From: Oncomelania hupensis
Lineage: Eukaryota > Mollusca > Gastropoda > Littorinimorpha > Pomatiopsidae
Reading direction: 5' to 3'
Length of the DNA: 64,000 nt
Assembly: GCA_036898135.1 (NCBI GenBank)
Contig: CM072517.1
Coordinates: 64,657,269 to 64,721,268 of the forward strand
Shown here: positions 31,316 to 42,524 of the stretch, piece after piece
How positions within the stretch are numbered: position 1 is the stretch's first letter
How the letters are laid out: every line of letters begins with the position of its first letter
The notes under the pieces: model-generated
What the model was told of the DNA's origin: nothing
Databases searched by the model: none
Seen by the model: only the letters and a program-made list of their open reading frames with translations
Position numbers and translations under genes: made by a program

Positions 31316-32160
31316 TTAATTTAAATTATAATGATCTACTCTTGTGTAAATTCCTTGTTTGAGGTGATAAAAATGTGTTGTATTGTACTGTATTGTGTTG
31401 TATTGTACTGTATTGTGTTGTATTTTGTTGTGTAGTGTTGTTTTGTATTGTGTTGATACTCTAGGATGACCTCGCAGTTGCTTGGGGCCCACACTATTTA
31501 ATTGTTTCGAAGTTAAAGGGACGCAGTGTTCAAAGATGTGTTTATTATGTATTTTATATTTAGGTGTGTGACAATATAATTGGGAAATTGCATTGTTGCC
31601 ATCTTAAAAGATTCTAAGATAGGTAATCTTGGTTCATTCCGGCCGATCAACTTTGAATTGTAGCCGTCTCTTCTTTGTTGTGTAAACAAACGACTGTGAC
31701 TGCTATACACACTTTGGCAGCGATGATATTGATGTTACTGATAGGCACACACACATATTTAAAGTAAATGGACATAACATAAATATGGACATTCTGTAGA
31801 CATGGTTCTGTATTATCCAAGTGTTACAGACGTTGTAAAAGTTATTGCTAAATCTCCTGTTGGTAGACTTTTATAGATTGTTTGAAATTATGTTCTTAAA
31901 TAGTTCAAATGTTATATTGTCTAATATCACCTGAATGTGTGGACAGATGTTAAATGAAAGATTGGTTGACACACACACGCACACGCACATACAAGTACAC
32001 ACAGACACACACATTCACATTTATTAGTGGATTTATATCAAAACCGTACTTTGGTGGCACTTCACGAATCCAATGGCTGGCAAGATAGTGTCTTTACTGT
32101 CTATCTTAGTAGTATGATTGCTCCGGTGGTTCGGTGTTAATTTAGGTATCTTAACCCTCT
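31316..32160. other. Spacer with TTGTATTGTACTG repeats at 31375-31460
   Basis: Degenerate TTGTA/TTGTG repeats, then AT-rich DNA and a CA-rich patch at ~31970-32020. No gene was seen. Confidence 0.5.
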
Positions 32161-32162
32161 TC

Positions 32163-32262
32163 TCACATCATTCAAAAGCGGACAAAATAAATTGCTGCCC
32201 GCACCAACACCCCATGCCTCGCAGCGGCATGTAACATTATTCTTTTTGTTTCCAAAAGGACA
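32163..32262 (+). repeat. 100 bp direct repeat, copy 1 (copy 2 at 36231-36330)
   Basis: CACATCATTCAAAAGCGGAC ... CCTCGCAGCGGCATGTAACA ... TTCCAAAAGGACAA is almost identical to 36231-36330. The flanks differ on both sides. Confidence 0.9.
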
Positions 32263-32407
32263 ATATTGAAACACAAGGGCAAACATACCGGTGTGACATC
32301 GTCACAGTTCCTAGTATCTTAGCTGGGCTGGGAGCGAATGAAAGCATTCTGATTGGTCGACGCGTTACAAAATTCGACGCATGCGCACAGTGCTATCATA
32401 GTCTTCG

Positions 32408-32491
32408 TAAGGGTTAGGGTTAGGGTTTGGGTTAGAGTTAAGAGTTTAGGGTTAGGGTTAGGGTTTGGGTTAGGGTTAGGGTTAGGGTTAT
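32408..32491 (+). repeat. Interstitial telomere-like (TTAGGG)n
   Basis: About a dozen TTAGGG or near variants (TTTGGG, TTAGAG). It is short and flanked by unique sequence, so it is not a chromosome end. Confidence 0.9.
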
Positions 32492-33418
32492 GACGCCTAA
32501 GAACTTCGTGAAAAAGCCGGCCCGACATGACCTGGAGCATGCGCAAAGGCGCTCGGATAAACTAGGAGACCCGGAACTTGAAGGATGTGACACCGGTTAG
32601 ATAGAAAGTGAGAAACGGCAACTTTTATCTTGGAGCCTGGGTCGTCGGTGTACCATTAAGCTACAGCAGTTGGGACCCTTCTTGAGAATCACAGTCAGCC
32701 TGGTTAGTGACTCCCGGTCCTTGAGTGATTAACGTAGAGGAAGTTAAAACAAATGTAGCAGTGTGAGAAGCGCCACTAGCCCATGGTACCAGGATGACGG
32801 CTGAACGGGACAAGGCTAATCGAGGTGCCTTAATTCTTCACCCGCAATCCAAGAAGACGGGTTCACGTTGCGAGGGATTATAGCGCCGCGCACAATGAGT
32901 TTCTTCCACACGCGCGCTGTTCTTGTAGCCTGGCTTCCGACAAGTCGTTCACGTTGTTGGAATAGCGTCGTGGACAAGGCTTTTGTCTGTAACAATTGCG
33001 ATATTCTTATGTTGTTAGTTTAGGAACGGGGTACAAGTTCCCAAAAATAACAATTTAAACATTGTCTGCCTAGATCTACATCCACCATCTTATATTCTTG
33101 TAACGACGTCTCCACCCTTCCACTGCGAATGTTCTATTGCGTTATATCATTATTCCTTGTAAGACATAGTAAGACATACGAATTTTTATTCGTCCAAAGA
33201 GTTACATTGGGAAAATTATTTCCGCCCGTGCACAACAGAAAGCATGACGATCGACCAGTGCTATAAAACAATAACAAATTACGATGGAATAACAGATACT
33301 ACAAAGGTTATGCTGACGATGCGATGACCCCGACGACAATGCTGACGGTGGTAATAATAATGATGAGGCCAACGACGGCGATGATGATGGTTAGTTAGTT
33401 GGTTAATTAGTTAGACAT
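32492..33418. other. Spacer, nothing recognised
   Basis: Mixed composition with no convincing frame. GAT/GAC-rich at ~33310-33390. Confidence 0.4.
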
Positions 33419-33419
33419 T

Positions 33420-34055
33420 AAGTATAGGATACAGCGGAATGCAAAAAGCCGTATCCGGACAACTTCTCTGGCGGCTTGAGTTAGATTCTGTATCGGCCAG
33501 CGCCTTGAGCAGCTCTTGAGCTGGAAAAGCGCTATATAAGAACGATTACATAAATAAATGAAAGAGGACTCACTCCTGATCCGTATAAAAGATCTGCTGA
33601 AACAACTCTAATGGTAACACTGAAGGCACTCCACCAGCCGTTCGCTTTACAATAAAGGTATCCCATGCAGCGGACGCTAGGCTATATACTCTAATTTATC
33701 AAACCCCCGTTTAAAACAACCAAAATAGAATATAAACATCATTATAAAATATTAACAAACGCATACCTAGCTTACATTGCTCAATGATAATACCATAGAA
33801 AGCCCTCGTGACCATTTGGCAGAAAGCGTCCAATAACCCCAAGCTGACCCAACAAACCCCATACATAAATAAGGAGTTTTGGGAGAGCTTTCAAGAAAAA
33901 AGGTAGGTGACTGGTCTAGCGAAGAAGATAGTAGATTGATAGAACAGATTAGGAACGAGATAGAATAAAGGAGAATGACAGAAGCAGTGGTAATTTTAAG
34001 TACTAACTTTCCACAAAGTGGGGATACTATTTATAAAGAAAACACCAGCGCCTCT
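33420..34055 (-). mobile_element. Repeat A copy carrying a SINE1 3' fragment
   Basis: Repeat A in reverse: ATTAAGTATAGGATACAGCG at the left, CACAAAGTGGGGATACTATT at the right. Between ~33468 and 33562 lies a + strand SINE1 3' end (GGCGGCTTGAGTTAGATTCT ... AAGCGCTATATAAGAACGAT, then AAATAAAT). This was a later insertion, because the sequences on either side of it match adjacent parts of repeat A. Confidence 0.75.
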
Positions 34056-34376
34056 ACTGGGGTGGCGATGATGACATCGACGACGATGATGATGATGACG
34101 ACGACGACAAAGATGCTGATTTTAATGACGATGTCGATGAGGAGGATGACAAAACCACTGACGATGACGACGACTATTGATGATAATGAACGAACCAAGC
34201 GATTACATAAACAATTGCAATAAACACCTCACAATTGTAGGCAATAATAGGAATCATGAAAAATTAATGTCAATTTCGGTTTGGCTTTTGCTTCTCTCAC
34301 GAACCACCCACTGCCTAAAGGACGCATGCAGTTCATTGACCCCAGAAAGAATCAGCGTGAAAACCACACAGGATGT
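34056..34376. other. GAT/GAC-rich spacer
   Basis: GATGATGAC-type triplets to ~34185. No gene was seen. Confidence 0.5.
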
Positions 34377-35099
34377 CTATGACGGCCTACTAGCGCCAAA
34401 ACCGAGAGTTACCATTATCACGAGATAATTGAAATTATTACATGTTCTGTGTAATGTACAGAGATACCGGTAATCCGCAGTGTTAATTAATAATTATGAG
34501 TTTTTGCCATGCTTTCCTAGCGCCAAAACCGGATAATTACTAATATCATGAGATAATTACAATTGTCAAGAGATAATTACAATTATCACTGAAATTTATA
34601 AATATCAAGATGAGCATGCGCGGTCCAATGCGCGATGCGCATGCGCGGCAGCGGCACTGTTCCCAGCACGCCTCAGGTTTTGGCCCTAGTAAAGCGTGGC
34701 CAAAACTGAAAATTAGTAATTAACACTGTGAATTACCGGTATCTCTGTGAATTACACGGAACACGTGTTAATTACAATTATCACTGATACATGTAAGTTT
34801 TGCAGGTTTTGACGCGAGTAAGCCGCCTTACCAGAATTAAGCATGATCAAAGTGAAAATTTTAATTATCAAGTGAAAATTTTAATTATTATGTGATAATT
34901 ACAATTTTCAGTTTTGGCGCATTTCCAGGCGGATTGATAGAGCCAAAACTGAAAATTAAACATGATCCCACGAACATATTTGTAATTTTTCAATGATAAT
35001 TATAATTATCTCTTGATAATTGTAATTATCCCATCATAATTTGTAATTATCACACGATAATTGTAATTATCAGGTTTTGGCGCTAGTAGGCCGCCATAG
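34377..35099. mobile_element. MITE with terminal inverted repeats (723 bp)
   Basis: The left end CTATGACGGCCTACTAGCGC and the reverse complement of the right end (CTATGGCGGCCTACTAGCGC) differ at one base and both continue with CAAAACC. ATGT flanks at 34373-34376 and 35100-35103 are a candidate target-site duplication. Inside there are many TAATTATC/GATAATTA motifs in both orientations and further copies of the GCGCCAAAAC motif. There is no transposase. Parts could fold on themselves extensively. Confidence 0.75.
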
Positions 35100-35103
35100 A
35101 TGT

Positions 35104-35496
35104 CTCGCATTATGCTGACTGTGCTACACCACCACCACCACCACTCAAAATCCCAGATCACACGCACGCAGACTCTGGCTGTACGGTCAACAGCAGCTAA
35201 GCACATCGGCGGCATAAAGATACTGGTGCTATTTGTTAGCCCGTATGATTTGAATGAAGTACAGGTTCACCGTTTCCGAACACTATTTGATCAAAAACCA
35301 ACTACTAACAGTGTCAATAGTTATTTCATTGAGCGTCTATTCACTTCTCACAATGATTTAAAATTAATAGTCTGCCTAATAATGTTACATCTTTGGGCAA
35401 TATTAGTTTTGCTGTATGGATTAGTTTAGCAAAAACGTTTATTGGTTCTTCAATTAGTATCTATGAGAATTGATGGTGTTTGATCATAATTATGGT

Positions 35497-35500
<4 letters not shown>
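35104..35500. other. Spacer, nothing recognised
   Basis: The short frames lack recognisable domains. (CAC)n lies at 35128-35144. Confidence 0.4.
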
Positions 35501-35559
<59 letters not shown>

Positions 35560-35562
35560 TTT
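35499..35562. repeat. (TTAT)n microsatellite
   Basis: Pure tetranucleotide. Confidence 0.95.
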
Positions 35563-35811
35563 TCTTTCTATTTAATTTTTTTGGTGTATTATCATTGGGG
35601 TGAAAAAGACATTAAAACAAACTAGACGATCCCATTCACACGTAGGCTACTGACCTATGCAATCAAAATATATTATCGTAATTCAGTTCTCAAAATAATA
35701 CTTGCTATAGTTTCTATTATTATTTGATTGTACAATAATATATTACTAATATCATCAGAGTTGTTTTTTTAAACTAGCATTTCATTTTTTGCTGTGTATC
35801 GTGGTCTTATC

Positions 35812-36098
35812 ATATCCTATCCCGTAACCCGAAGGTCGCTGGGGCACCGCAGATGATCGTTTAACCAGCGTACTCCATCTTTCTTTGCCCTCAGCAACCA
35901 TCATGGCTTCGCTCAGTGTCAAGCCAGTCCATTATCGAATGTTGTCCTGCAAACTCTCTTTTTGTCTCCCTCTTCTTCTGCCTCCTTGCACTGTGCCTTG
36001 CAGGATGGTCTTTGCAAGGCCTGATGCTCTGGTGAGGTGGGCCATACCACCGGAGTTTCCGTTTCTTCGCCACTTGAGCATGTCATCGTGTATACCAC
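35812..36098 (-). mobile_element. LINE-B copy, 3' ~290 bp
   Basis: The reversed family end with a short GGATA tail (TATCCTATCCCGTAACCC). It stops at CACTTGAGCATGTCATCGTG. Confidence 0.85.
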
Positions 36099-36230
36099 GG
36101 TAACAACACTCAAAATAATAAAAGTAAATTTAGGAATTTAATTTATAACCAGTAATTCTTATAGTTTTATGAAGAAAGCTACGTTCGACGCCAACGGTAA
36201 ACCCCCGACTTTCCGTCCCCAAAATATTTT

Positions 36231-36330
36231 CACATCATTCAAAAGCGGATAAAATAAATTGCTGCCCGCACCAACACCCCATGCCTCGCAGCGGCATGTA
36301 ACATTATTGTTTTTGTTTCCAAAAGGACAA
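36231..36330 (+). repeat. 100 bp direct repeat, copy 2
   Basis: See 32163-32262. Three substitutions at most are visible over 100 bp. Confidence 0.9.
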
Positions 36331-36344
36331 GGTTTGTGTTTTGC

Positions 36345-36460
36345 ATCCTCTGACCTTTGAGTTTAGATAGGTCTGGATTTAGATCCTGTATGGAGCCTTG
36401 AGCAGTATTTGAGCTGGAGAAACGCTATGCAAGAACGATTTAAATAATAAATAAATAAAT
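36345..36460 (+). mobile_element. SINE1, 3' fragment with AAAT-type tail
   Basis: TTTAGATCCTGTATGGAGCC, TTGAGCAGTATTTGAGCTGG, GCTATGCAAGAACGATTTAA, then AATAAATAAATAA. Confidence 0.65.
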
Positions 36461-36604
36461 AATGTGGAGCACTGCGTTCCTTTTTCTAGCGATTTGGAAC
36501 TTTGGCATTTTGTCCTTTGGTTTCAAAACACATGATTTTATCAATCTATGTATCGAAAGGCTATCTGCCCAGGCTGCCTTTTAGCCAAATTTAGGAATCA
36601 AACT

Positions 36605-38014
36605 TTTATAAATGAGGTGGTTGACGCCCTCGCCGTTGTCTGTGGCGTGATGTGGCGTGATGTGGCGGAGTGGGGGAGGAAGGAGTAGGAGGGGGGGGGG
36701 GTAGTGGCCTGCGACATGGGCCCAGTCGCTTGTCATCGCTGTTTCCGGGAGGGGTGGGTTTCGGGAATGGGAAGGTTTGCCGCACCGTCGGCTTCATCGG
36801 CCGTCCGAGCGTGGTCCTACTGAAAGTGGTGCTCAACAGGTTGAGGCCCCGGGCTGGACATGTCGTGGCTGGGAGGCAAGCGGGGTTCGGTGCGGGGCGA
36901 GGTGCCGCTGGACAGATTTTCGGCCTCAGAGTGGTCTGCGAGAGGTGCCTGCAGGCCGGTGGCATCTGTATCGTGTGTTTGTGGATTTTTTTAGAGGGGG
37001 GGAGAGGATAAGGGATGGGGGCGTTTGGCCGCGTCTGGCGTGCGGGTCTGTGGGCAACCGTGTGAGTGTGCAGCATCCGTCTTAAAATTATTGAAGTCAT
37101 CAAAAGCCTGTATGACAAGGCTACCAGTGCAGTCCTCCACAACAGCGCCATCGGGAACTGGTTTAGAACAGCAGTAAGGCGTTAGGGATGGCTACTCTCT
37201 CCAACACTCTTCAACATCTTCCTAAAGCGCTTCATCTCAGATGCCTTTGCAGATCACGAGGGCACAGTCAGAGTGGGGGTAGAGCAATCTCCAACCTCCG
37301 TTTTGCGGATGACATTGATGGATTGGCTGGAGAGGAACAGGAACTTGACCAGCTGATACAGAGGCTTGACACCACCTCCAGAGGCTTTGGAGTGGATGTG
37401 GGCGCAGAGAAGACCAAAATGATGAACAACAACACCGGTGGCATCGACATGGACATCAAAATACAAGGCCAATCCCTCAACACAGTACATAACTTCAAAT
37501 GTTTAGGAGCCATTGTGTCAGACAGTGGGTCCCTGCAGGGGGTCCTCTCTGGGATTGCGCGGACGGCTGCGGCCCTGGCAGGGTTGGGGCCCATTTGGAG
37601 AGATGGGACCATCAGCAGTCTGCATTCCAAGGTAAGGCTGCTGCGCTCCCTTATCTCTTTCTTCCTATACGCTTGCCAAACATGGACCCTCACAGCAGAT
37701 CTACAACAAAGAATACAAAGCATGGAGATGAGGTGCTACAGAAGACTTCTGGGCATTTCCTAAAACCAGCTATCATCACCAACAACGAAGTCCGACAGAC
37801 CATCAAACAAGCCATTAGACAACACGATGGCATGCTCACAGTGGTGAAGAAACGGAAACCCAGGTGGTATGGTCCACGTCACCAGAGCACCAGGCCTTGC
37901 CAAAAAAAAATATAATCTTGCAAGGCACGGTGCAAGGAGGCAGAAGAAGATGGAGACAGAAAAAGAGTTGGGATGATTACATTCGGGGATGGATTGGCTT
38001 GACACTGAGCAAAC
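36605..38014 (+). mobile_element. LINE-B copy with patchy A-to-G hypermutation; RT region retained
   Basis: The RT block order is intact but frames are broken: GLRHGPSRLSSLFPGGVGFG, LNRLRPRAGHVVAGRQAGFG, AGRGAAGQIFGLRVVCERCL, then normal-looking YDKATSAVLHNSAIGNWFRT, LLSPTLFNIFLKRFIS and FADD at 37302-37313, then YACQTWTLTADLQQRIQSME. Compared with 8610-8880, the first 470 bp differ mostly by A-to-G on the sense strand, which turns Lys/Asn/Ile/Thr codons into Arg/Gly/Val/Ala. A second such patch lies at 37535-37620. Between and after them the sequence is ordinary. This copy also keeps the ~110 bp missing from the 8-9 kb copy. Its end (GACACTGAGCAAACACTAAC) lacks the GGATA tail. It is inactive. 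Confidence 0.85.
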
Positions 38015-38089
38015 ACTAACATTGTAGCCAATACAGGCAGCGGTTCGGAGCAGGTTGATTGCCCGGGAGTGCCGAAAAAAACAAACAAC

Positions 38090-38650
38090 AACAGCAACAG
38101 CAACAACAACAAAACATGGCAAGTCATTCAAATGTATTTCTAGACACTCATTCACATGGCCGTAAAGCAGTTTCAAAAATTTCCGTGTTGTCACACGGAT
38201 TTATACAAATGAAGCAACAAGAACACAGAGCTATAGGCCTGAACTACTTGCAAGTAAAAATATAAACATTTTTTTAAAAAAAGTTGGGTTCAGCCAACGT
38301 TTAGGTACAGCGCAAAACGTGTTTAGAAAATTGTGAAGAGCAGCTCAATGACCTTGACCTTTGAGAAAGTACAAATATGAATGATCTAGCATGCTTAATA
38401 GTAGTGAAAGTATCTGCAAAGCAAACGCGATGAATTTCTGTTCAGTTATTCTTGAGATAATGCAAAAGTGTGTTTTGAACACACAAAAAATACAACAAAC
38501 AAACAAACAAACAAAAAGAAACTTGGAGCTACGGACCAACCGACCGACAGACTGACCGATAACCTGGACAGCTTCTGAAATATAGTCCATGAAATACATG
38601 TACACCCAACAAAATCACTTTAGCCGTTTTCAAGATATGGAGCCAAACCT
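38090..38650 (-). mobile_element. Element X copy without satellite
   Basis: The reverse complement matches 22255-22591 and 23172-23290 in order. It contains a CAATGACCTTGACCTTTGAG motif (38347) like those at 9.9-10.6 kb. It lies next to a (CAACAACAG)-rich stretch (38080-38113). Confidence 0.65.
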
Positions 38651-38654
38651 GTTT

Positions 38655-40485
38655 TCGCAGGAAATGATTTCAGGCATCAGACCGTGTTACTACGGATGGT
38701 GATGATCTGCTCAGAGCCGCCGATCAGGGCAAAGTTTCCATCTTATCGTTGCTCGATCTGTCGGGGGCGTTCAACACTATTGACCACAACATCCTCTGCG
38801 AGCGTCTCCGTGTGGTGTTTGGTTGCACTGGGACAGTTCTGGCACAGTTCACATCTAATCTTTCTGACCCCACTCTAACTGCCTTTGTCAACAATTCTAA
38901 GTTTGCTCATTCTCCTCTCAAATACGGTGTCACTCAAGGATCCGTTCTAGGTCCCATTCTCTTTACTATGTACTTGCAACCATTCGGCTCTGTCATCCAA
39001 GTTCTTGAGCATCTAAACCATTTCTTCGCTGATGATTCACAGGTATACAAATCTTCTCTTCCAGCAGACAGCCAGAGCCTAGATCAGAGTATGTCTGAAT
39101 GCATTGGACCCATTGCAGAATGGATGATTCATAACGAGCTTCAAATGAACAATGACAAAACTGAACTTATTGCCGTTGGTACTCGTTACTGTTCGCAGCA
39201 GGCGTCTCTAGACTCCCTGATCTTGTGTGGGCACCATATCAAGCTCTATAGTTCTGCTCGTAACTTTGGCTTTTAATTGGACGAGTTTAACTATGGCGTT
39301 TCAGGTCAACCTTCTTTGCAAAGCTTTGAACTTTCACCTTCGAAGGATAGGCAAGATCCGTAACTGTCTCTTGTCATCTCCATCTTCCAATACGCTTGCG
39401 AAACATGGAATCCCACCGCAGATTTACAAAGAAGAATACAAAGCATGGAGACGCTACTGAAGACTTCTGGACATTTCCTATACCCAGCACATCACCAATA
39501 ACGAAGTCCGACAGACCGTCACACAAGCCATTAGACAACACGGTGACATGCTCACAGTGGTGAAGAAACGGAAACTTCGATGGTATGACTACGTCACCAG
39601 ATCATCAGGCCTTTCAAATTCCATCCTGCAAGGCACGGTGCAAGGAGGCATAAAAAGAGGGAGACAGAAAAAGAGCTGAGAGGACAACATTCGAGAATGG
39701 ACTGGCTTGACACTGAGCGAGGCCATGAGGGTTGCTGAGGACAGAGGAAGATGGGGTACGCTGGTTAAATGATCATCTGCGGGGCCCCAACGACCCTCGA
39801 ATTACGGGATAGAATAGGAATAGGAAGTAACTGTCTCTCCACTGATGCTACAAAAAAGATCGCTGTCTCTCTGATTCTATCCCGTCTTGACTTCTGCAAC
39901 TCACTGTTGTCTGGTCTCCCTGAAGAAAAGCTTTCCAAAACAACACTGCTCTTCGCATTCTTCAGCTACCCCGTCGTGCCAGTGCTTCTTTAGCCCTCAG
40001 ATCCCTGGACTGGCTTCCAGTCAGAACATCTGATCGACTATAAAATTGCTACCATTTCCTTTCAAAGTCTCCACTCTGCTTGCCACCCACACTCTCTCTC
40101 TGAACATCTCATTCCTTAAAAGCCAACACACCGTACGCTCTCAAGATGCTTCCCTTTTGAAATACTCCCAGATTCTCTCTAAACTCATTTGGCAAAAGGG
40201 CCTTCTCTACTTATGCTCCATCACTCTGAAATTATCTGCATTTCTTACGCTACGCCCAGTCTCTTCCAACTTTCAAGGCAAATCTTAGGACGCATTTGTT
40301 CCAACAGTACTTCTAGCTGGGTCTGTGGACGAACGTCTGTCTAAATAACCTATGGAGGATTGGGAAAGGGATTGAGCTGGAGTGTATCCACTTGATCCAC
40401 GTCTCTCCTCCCCTCCCCCCTCCAATTTAAATGGCAGTGTGTGTGTGTATGTGTGTGCGTGTGTGTGTGTGGTTGTGTGTATGTG

Positions 40486-40519
<34 letters not shown>

Positions 40520-40650
40520 TGTTGTTTCATTTAGATTGACTTTTGTGTTCTTGTCATCTGTCCGAGCGAATGAGTATGAAAAGCGCTTTGAGCAAACACT
40601 GTGTCTGATTGTGCGCTATACAAAGTAAATTATTATTATTATTATTATAG
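38655..40650 (+). mobile_element. CR1-like LINE (ORF2 RT to 3' end), interrupted by LINE-B
   Basis: The RT domain reads LLRAADQGKVSILSLLDLSG, AFNTIDHNILCERLRVVFG, KYGVTQGSVLGPILFTMYLQ and the catalytic FADD at 39025-39036 (HFFADDSQVYKSS). It continues with MSECIGPIAEWMIHNELQMN and LNFHLRRIGKIRNCL. After the insertion it resumes with DATKKIAVSLILSRLDFCNS and LLSGLPEEKLSK, then a decayed C-terminus. The 3' UTR holds GT arrays (40441-40515) and ends AAGCGCTTTGAGCAAACACT ... GCGCTATACAAAGTAAATTA with an ATT tail. Frame breaks and a stop at 39274 make it inactive. The first Asp of the palm motif is kept, but the A-F-D usual there reads A-F-N. Confidence 0.85.
39372..39826 (+). mobile_element. LINE-B copy nested in the CR1-like LINE (12 bp TSD)
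   Basis: GTAACTGTCTCT occurs at 39360-39371 and again at 39827-39838. The CR1-like coding sequence is continuous once one copy is removed. The insert is the family's 3' ~455 bp (YACETWNPTADLQRRIQSME; KKRKLRWYDYVTRSSGLSNS) and ends in GGGATAGAATAGGAATAGGA. A 12 bp duplication and 5' truncation are what target-primed reverse transcription leaves. Confidence 0.9.
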
Positions 40651-40672
40651 TAGTAGTAGTAGTAGCAGTAGC

Positions 40673-40705
<33 letters not shown>

Positions 40706-40706
40706 T
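40628..40706. repeat. (ATT)n then (TAG)n tail array
   Basis: Trinucleotide tail following the CR1-like 3' end. Confidence 0.9.
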
Positions 40707-41044
40707 CCTAACCCCGGAGGACATTTCCAGGTGGGAGTCAGAACGGCGCGTTACACAGGGTTGTCTTATCAGCGAAAGCGCCGCAGCAGCAAGAGCATCG
40801 CCATACAGGACAGGGGGGATAAGGGGACAAGATGTTTTCTAAGGGATCTCAGTCATGTATATCTTATTGCTGATGCTTCTTTAACAACTCTCGGATCCGA
40901 CGTTTAGATTCAAATTTCGCGAATGTATTACCCCTAAAACTATTCATGAAGATAAAAACAAATTGTCATCTCTTTGAGTGAATTAGTTTTTCTCTCTACC
41001 CTCCATTTTGATTTAGGGCTCAGAGAGACTTTAAAGAGTCTAGT
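40707..41044. other. Spacer, nothing recognised
   Basis: No gene was seen. Confidence 0.4.
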
Positions 41045-41340
41045 GTGAAGAAACGTGTTACTTTCAGAATAGCGTATTGAAAGTAAAATTTAACCGTCGC
41101 CTCAAGCTCTTCTTTTGAGTGACGAACCAGGATTCAACCTTTCTTACCAAAGCTCTTTTGGAGAAACCTTTGACTTTTAGAAAAGCGCGTTAAAAGTTGG
41201 TTTTACGCATCTCCTCGCGCTCTTCTTTAAGTGACGATTCGTGCGAGATTGACAAGTATTTACCGAAGCTCAGTGCTTGTGTTTAGAATAACGCGAGTTT
41301 TATTGGATTAGGTTAACCCTCTCGCTCTTCCGATCGTTTG
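41045..41340. repeat. Degenerate ~112 bp tandem repeat, about 2.5 units
   Basis: GAAACGTGTTACTTTCAGAA...TAGCG (41050), GAAACCTTTGACTTTTAGAA...AAGCG (41163) and TGTTTAGAATAACGCG (~41279) each lead to a CTCTTCTTT/CTCTTCCG-type block. GAGTGACGA/AAGTGACGA recurs in the first two units. Confidence 0.6.
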
Positions 41341-41384
41341 ATGTCATAACATTGTATTTATTTATTTATTTATTACAGGCCTTT

Positions 41385-41865
41385 TTATATAGCGCTTACC
41401 TATTAATCTAGCTCTAAGCGCTTAACAATTTACTTTTTAAAACCTTTAAAGAACTATAACTGCGACTAAAATCAATCAGATAATGGCATAAAAAGTAAGT
41501 TAAGACACATATATAATTAATTTGACTAACACAGTAGTACACATGCGTGCGCACATACACTCACACAGCACGCATACAACACAAGTCTAACTATAATACG
41601 TGAATTAACAAAGTCCAAATATTATATAGCGCTTACCTATTAATCTAGCTATAAGCAATAAGCGCTTAACAATTTACTTTAAAAACCTTTAAAGAACTAT
41701 AACTGCGACTAAAATCAATCAGATAATGACATAAAAAGTAAGTTAAGACACATATATAATTAATTTGACTAACATAGTAGTACACACGCGTGCGCATATA
41801 CACTCACACAGCACGCATACAACACAAGTTTAGCTATAATACGTGAATTAACAAAGTCCAGTTAA
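41385..41865. repeat. Tandem duplication, 243 bp unit, two copies
   Basis: TATATAGCGCTTACCTATTA ... AAAGAACTATAACTGCGACT ... AATACGTGAATTAACAAAGT occurs twice with an offset of 243 bp and few differences. The start resembles a reversed SINE/LINE 3' end (TAAGCGCTATATAAAAAGGC) with a (TTTA)n tail at 41359. Confidence 0.9.
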
Positions 41866-42058
41866 CAAGTTCAAACAAGAATAATAAAACGATTGGCTGT
41901 ACATGATCGCTTTCCGCTTTCTGTCAGAAAGATAATGAACACAATTTATAAATGTCACATAGACAGTTAGGATAGGTAGTGACGTACGGCTTTGATGACG
42001 TTTGAACTTTATTCTGTTTAAAGAAAATGAAAGAAAAAAAGAAGAAAGAAAGAAACCT

Positions 42059-42059
<1 letters not shown>

Positions 42060-42132
<73 letters not shown>
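42060..42132. repeat. (ATA)n microsatellite
   Basis: Pure trinucleotide. Confidence 0.95.
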
Positions 42133-42133
<1 letters not shown>

Positions 42134-42258
42134 GATGCTACATGTATATGTGCGCTTTTCCCAAAATTACTAATCAGGATCAAAGCGCGGCGATCTATAC
42201 CAACATACAGGCTCAAATGTTTCACCCACCCTCACATGAATGGATTGATTTTTGAAAA

Positions 42259-42260
<2 letters not shown>

Positions 42261-42345
<85 letters not shown>

Positions 42346-42346
42346 T
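42261..42346. repeat. (CT)n microsatellite
   Basis: Pure but for one CCC. Confidence 0.95.
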
Positions 42347-42524
42347 AGATAACGATTCATTCAAAAGACGAATGCTGCACTCATTACGTATTTTGTCCCC
42401 TTCAATTTATTATTTCTTATTTAAGTGCCCAATTTCACCCTGTATTAAGACTGGTCAGATAAAATACCCACGCATATTGCAAATGGTTGAGACATTGGGA
42501 TTATAAACAAAAAATGCTGGTGGC

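Noticed and set aside
32408..32491. True chromosome end
   Set aside because: Only ~80 bp, degenerate, and followed by more than 31 kb of ordinary sequence.
36605..37075. GC-rich regulatory island
   Set aside because: The G-richness comes from A-to-G changes in a LINE reverse transcriptase region, recognisable codon by codon.
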